This document shows, one piece after another, positions 5,266 through 7,414 of a DNA stretch of 7,414 bases. Position 1 is the first letter of the stretch. Each line of letters starts with the position of its first letter. The notes under the pieces are model-generated. The model worked only from the letters and a program-made list of their open reading frames with translations. It had not been told where the DNA came from and did not search any database. Source of the stretch: Paracoccaceae bacterium. Its GTDB lineage: Bacteria > Pseudomonadota > Alphaproteobacteria > Rhodobacterales > Rhodobacteraceae. The position numbers and the translations under genes were made by a program. Location of the stretch: assembly GCA_007121115.1 (NCBI GenBank), contig SKMI01000267.1:1-7414 (forward strand), read 5' to 3'.

Positions 5266-6853
5266 CCATCTGCGCCGCATCTTCCTGCGCTGGAGCCAGC
5301 TTGGCCTCGTGGGCGTGCTGCTGCTGCCCTTCGCGGTGGCCACCGCGCTGGGTTTTGTCTGGCTGTTCGAGCGCGGCTGGCTCTTGATCTTCGTGGCGGC
5401 AACCCTGGTGCTGATCGTGCTGGCGCGTGGGGCGCGGTTGGTGGCGCGCTGGCGGGTCCGGCGGGCGTCAGACGGGCCGGATGCCCAGGCGGCAGGCAAA
5501 TCCGCCGAGGCCGACGCGCCCACCGAAGTGGCCAAGCCCCGGCGTGGTTCCGCGCGCCCGCCCCCGGACCCCGAGTGGTCCGAGGCCGACACCGAGGCCT
5601 GGCGCCGCGCCTGCGCGCGCGCCGAAAAGCGTTTGCAGACGCCCCGGTCCTGGGAGGAAATGCCTGCCGAGGCGTTGGCCGTGATCGAAAGCGTCGCCGC
5701 CGAGTTGTCCGGCGGAAAGCGCGGGGCGCTCGATTTCACCCTGCCCGAGGCGCTCTTGCTGATCGACCGGGTCGCGCTGCGCTACCGCGCCTTCCTGCGC
5801 CGCAACGTGCCGTTTTCGGACCAGTTGCCGGTGCGCGGGATGTGGTGGGCCTGGCAGCAGCGCCAGCGGGCACAGGCGGCCTGGGACTCGGGGTATCTGG
5901 TCTGGCGCGGGGTGCGGCTGATGGTCAACCCGGCGGTGGGTGTGTTGCGCGAGATCGAAAGGATCGCCGCCGCCGGGCTGCAGGCGCGGCTGACCGACCA
6001 GATGCAGCGCGATGCGCAACTCGCGCTCCTGGAAGAGGTCGCGATTGCTGCCGTGGACCTCTATTCCGGGCGGCTGCGGTTCTCGGACGCGGAACTGCTG
6101 GAACTGGATCTGGACAGCACCGGGCGCGACCGTGCAATGCTGGCCCGGCCGGACGAGCCGTTGCGCGTTCTGGTGGTGGGGCAGATCAGCGCCGGGAAAT
6201 CCACGCTGATCAACGCGCTCCTGCGCCGCAACGCGGCCGAAACCGATGCCGCGCCCACCACGGATGCGGCCACGGTGCACGCGGCCGAGATCGACGAGGC
6301 GCCGGTGCATCTGATCGACACGCCGGGGATCGACGGCAGCGCCGCCGGGTCCGAGGCGCTGCTGGCCGAGATGCTGGACGCGGACCTGCTGCTCTGGGTG
6401 GTGCGTGCCAACCGCTCGGCGCGCGATGCCGATGCGCGACTGATGACGGCATTCCGGGACGCCTGCGCGCGGGCGCCGCAGCGCCGCGCGCCGCGCGTGG
6501 TGGCCGTGGCCGGTGCTGCCGATCTGGTGCTGCCGGGCTGGCCCTATCCCGAGAACCGCTTGCCGGGCGAGGCCGCCGACCGGCTGGGCCGGGCCATGGC
6601 GGTGATCGGCGATGACATGGGCGTGGTGCCGGTCCCGGTCCGGGCCGAGCCGCCCGAATGGAACATCGCGGCGGTGGAGGCCGCGCTGAAGGCCGCCTTG
6701 CCCGAGGCGCTGATGGTGCAGCGCAACCGGCGGCGGCTGGAAGGGGCGCAGGGCGGGATGCGGCTGATGGAAAACCTGCGCCGCGCCGGACGCGGCGCAC
6801 GGGTTGGGGTATCGATGCTGAGGCGCGGGGTGCGGTGGCGGGGCGGGGAGTGA
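5252..6853 (+). CDS. Membrane-anchored dynamin/Era-like GTPase
   Basis: A 533-residue protein in three parts. Two N-terminal membrane segments (about 17-37 and 43-60) are followed by a basic, Pro/Ala-rich linker (about 61-110). A helical middle region (about 111-300) contains RGMWWAWQQRQRAQAAW and the long helix VLREIERIAAAGLQARLTDQMQRDAQLALLEEVA without a recognised name. A GTPase domain then carries G1 GQISAGKST (310-318), G2 in PTTDA (335-339) and G3 DTPGID (356-361). At G4, VAVAGAADLV lacks the canonical [NT]KxD lysine, as in the partner protein. The C-terminus is strongly basic. ATG 5252 overlaps the upstream stop by 14 bases and has an ideal GGAGGG (5240-5245) six bases away, inside the upstream gene, so the two are translationally coupled. 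The longer upstream open frame is a shadow of that gene. Function is unknown; the topology suggests a cytosolic G domain on the inner membrane. Confidence 0.87.
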   Translation: MSPADHLRRIFLRWSQLGLVGVLLLPFAVATALGFVWLFERGWLLIFVAATLVLIVLARGARLVARWRVRRASDGPDAQAAGKSAEADAPTEVAKPRRGSARPPPDPEWSEADTEAWRRACARAEKRLQTPRSWEEMPAEALAVIESVAAELSGGKRGALDFTLPEALLLIDRVALRYRAFLRRNVPFSDQLPVRGMWWAWQQRQRAQAAWDSGYLVWRGVRLMVNPAVGVLREIERIAAAGLQARLTDQMQRDAQLALLEEVAIAAVDLYSGRLRFSDAELLELDLDSTGRDRAMLARPDEPLRVLVVGQISAGKSTLINALLRRNAAETDAAPTTDAATVHAAEIDEAPVHLIDTPGIDGSAAGSEALLAEMLDADLLLWVVRANRSARDADARLMTAFRDACARAPQRRAPRVVAVAGAADLVLPGWPYPENRLPGEAADRLGRAMAVIGDDMGVVPVPVRAEPPEWNIAAVEAALKAALPEALMVQRNRRRLEGAQGGMRLMENLRRAGRGARVGVSMLRRGVRWRGGE

Positions 6854-6911
6854 GCGGGGGCGCGGCTTATCAGCTACTGCACTGATGTTGCGCAGGTATT
6901 CGGCGAAAGAA

Positions 6912-6973
6912 GCGCCCGCTCAGCGCCCCGCCCACCCGCCCCCCATTCACATTTCGGGGCGCTTCGCGGGCGC
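6912..6973 (-). repeat. Structured intergenic repeat, copy 2 (inverted)
   Basis: Read on the minus strand, the outer stem is GCGCCCGC (6973-6966) with GCGGGCGC (6919-6912), and the inner stem is AGCGCCCCG (6963-6955) with CGGGGCGCT (6930-6922). GA lies on both sides between them, exactly as in copy 1. The 24-base loop ends GGGGGGCGGGTGGG. TTCTTTCGCC follows the 3' arm. The inner stem matches copy 1 base for base, while the outer stem differs by compensatory C/G exchanges. It sits between the convergent GTPase and glycosyltransferase genes, oriented as the 3' region of the latter. Confidence 0.7.
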
Positions 6974-6975
6974 AA

Positions 6976-6993
6976 CCCGGTGCAGGCACCGGG
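6976..6993. terminator. 8-bp hairpin beside repeat copy 2
   Basis: CCCGGTGC (6976-6983) and GCACCGGG (6986-6993) are perfect inverted repeats; a realistic fold is seven pairs with a CAGG loop. Read on the minus strand it lies 26 bases after the glycosyltransferase stop and two bases before the structured repeat, mirroring the hairpin that precedes copy 1. It has no T-tract of its own. Confidence 0.45.
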
Positions 6994-7019
6994 CCAAAGG
7001 GGAGGCCACCGGAAAGGGA

Positions 7020-7414
7020 TCAGCCGCCTCGGCGGAGCCGCCAGGCCGCCCGGGCGTGGCGCGGCAGGATCAGCGCGCAGCGCCAGTAGCGCAAGCCCAG
7101 CCGCGCGGGATCGCTCAGCAGCCGCCAGAGCCATTCCAGCGCCAGCCGCCGCACCCAGTCCGGCGCGCGCCGCTGCGTCCCGGCAATGAAATCCAGCCCG
7201 GCCCCGATGGAAGCGAAGCCGACCCCCGGCGCCAGTCGGCGCCCGCGCGCCGCCAGCGCCTCCTGCTTCGGCGCGCCCAGCGCCAGCAGGCATAGCCGCG
7301 CGCCCGAGGCCGCGATCTGTTCCAAAACCGCCCGCGCGGAGTCGCTGTCGGGGTCGAACCCCGTGGGCGGGGCGCGTTCCAGCGCCACTTCCAGCCCCGG
7401 CACCTGCGCGCGCA
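7020..7414 (-). CDS. WecG/TagA/CpsF-family glycosyltransferase, N-terminus outside window
   Basis: The last 130 residues of a family GT26 glycosyltransferase, which transfers a sugar (N-acetylmannosamine or its uronic acid in studied members) to a lipid-linked acceptor at the inner membrane during exopolysaccharide, teichoic acid or enterobacterial common antigen synthesis. Recognisable C-terminal hallmarks, in order, are LALGAPKQE, the VG.GFD-type loop as GVGFASIGAGLDFIAGT, RRAPDWVRRLALEWLWRLL, and DPARLGLRYW, followed by a basic tail RHARAAWRLRRGG. That basic tail fits the peripheral membrane contact known in TagA. The frame stays open to the right edge, so the GTG at 7403 is internal, not a start. 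It converges with the GTPase pair, separated by hairpins and repeat copy 2. A polysaccharide gene cluster may lie further right. The exact sugar and acceptor cannot be told. Confidence 0.92.
   Translation of the reverse strand, partial: RAQVPGLEVALERAPPTGFDPDSDSARAVLEQIAASGARLCLLALGAPKQEALAARGRRLAPGVGFASIGAGLDFIAGTQRRAPDWVRRLALEWLWRLLSDPARLGLRYWRCALILPRHARAAWRLRRGG

Noticed and set aside
4048..5739. 563-residue open frame on the minus strand opposite the GTPase genes
   Set aside because: Arg/Gln/His-rich composition without motifs, no SD, and it lies antisense to two genes with clear GTPase motifs: a typical shadow frame in GC-rich DNA.
5468..6310. 280-residue minus-strand open frame and overlapping 346-residue plus-strand frame (5575-6615)
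   Set aside because: Both overlap the membrane GTPase gene in other frames and show Arg/Gly/Ala-rich, motif-free translations.

Overview
The window is very GC-rich, with dense G/C-ending codons, short intergenic gaps and Shine-Dalgarno (SD) led genes. Protein families and gene style (a PP_4765-type flavoprotein, a small HNH protein, a CrgA-type LysR regulator, a YfbR-like HD hydrolase, a WecG/TagA glycosyltransferase) point to an alphaproteobacterium, most likely of the Rhodobacteraceae/Paracoccaceae. That assignment is an inference from protein flavour; there is no rRNA or other marker gene here.

Layout: (1) 1-575, minus: 5' part of an FAD flavoprotein, running off the left edge. (2) 637-954, plus: a small HNH-nuclease-like protein, divergent from it. 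(3) 1044-1397, plus: a 117-aa protein I do not recognise. (4) 1398-2315: about 920 bases without a convincing gene, holding degenerate short repeats, a 17-bp tandem repeat, a gene-end-like sequence motif and several hairpins. (5) 2316-2924, plus: HD-domain phosphohydrolase. (6) 2925-3089: convergent spacer with a strong 14-bp hairpin and copy 1 of a structured repeat. (7) 3090-3995, minus: LysR-type regulator. (8) 3996-4188: divergent promoter region with six 11-bp direct repeats. (9) 4189-5265 and 5252-6853, plus: two overlapping GTPase genes, one with a hydrophobic DUF697-like C-terminus and one with two N-terminal membrane segments. (10) 6854-7019: convergent spacer with copy 2 of the structured repeat, inverted. 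(11) 7020-7414, minus: C-terminal part of a WecG/TagA-family glycosyltransferase, cut by the right edge.

Most genes look like independent housekeeping or accessory functions. The clear functional unit is the GTPase pair: translationally coupled, both apparently membrane-linked, both with an unusual G4 motif, and preceded by a phased direct-repeat array that looks like an operator for an OmpR/PhoB-type response regulator. The divergent LysR gene could also act on that region.

The most striking non-coding signal is a roughly 62-bp element present twice, each time between convergent genes. Its two-part stem keeps pairing through compensatory changes, carries the same tandem G-A internal mismatch in both copies, and has a G-rich loop able to form a G-quadruplex.
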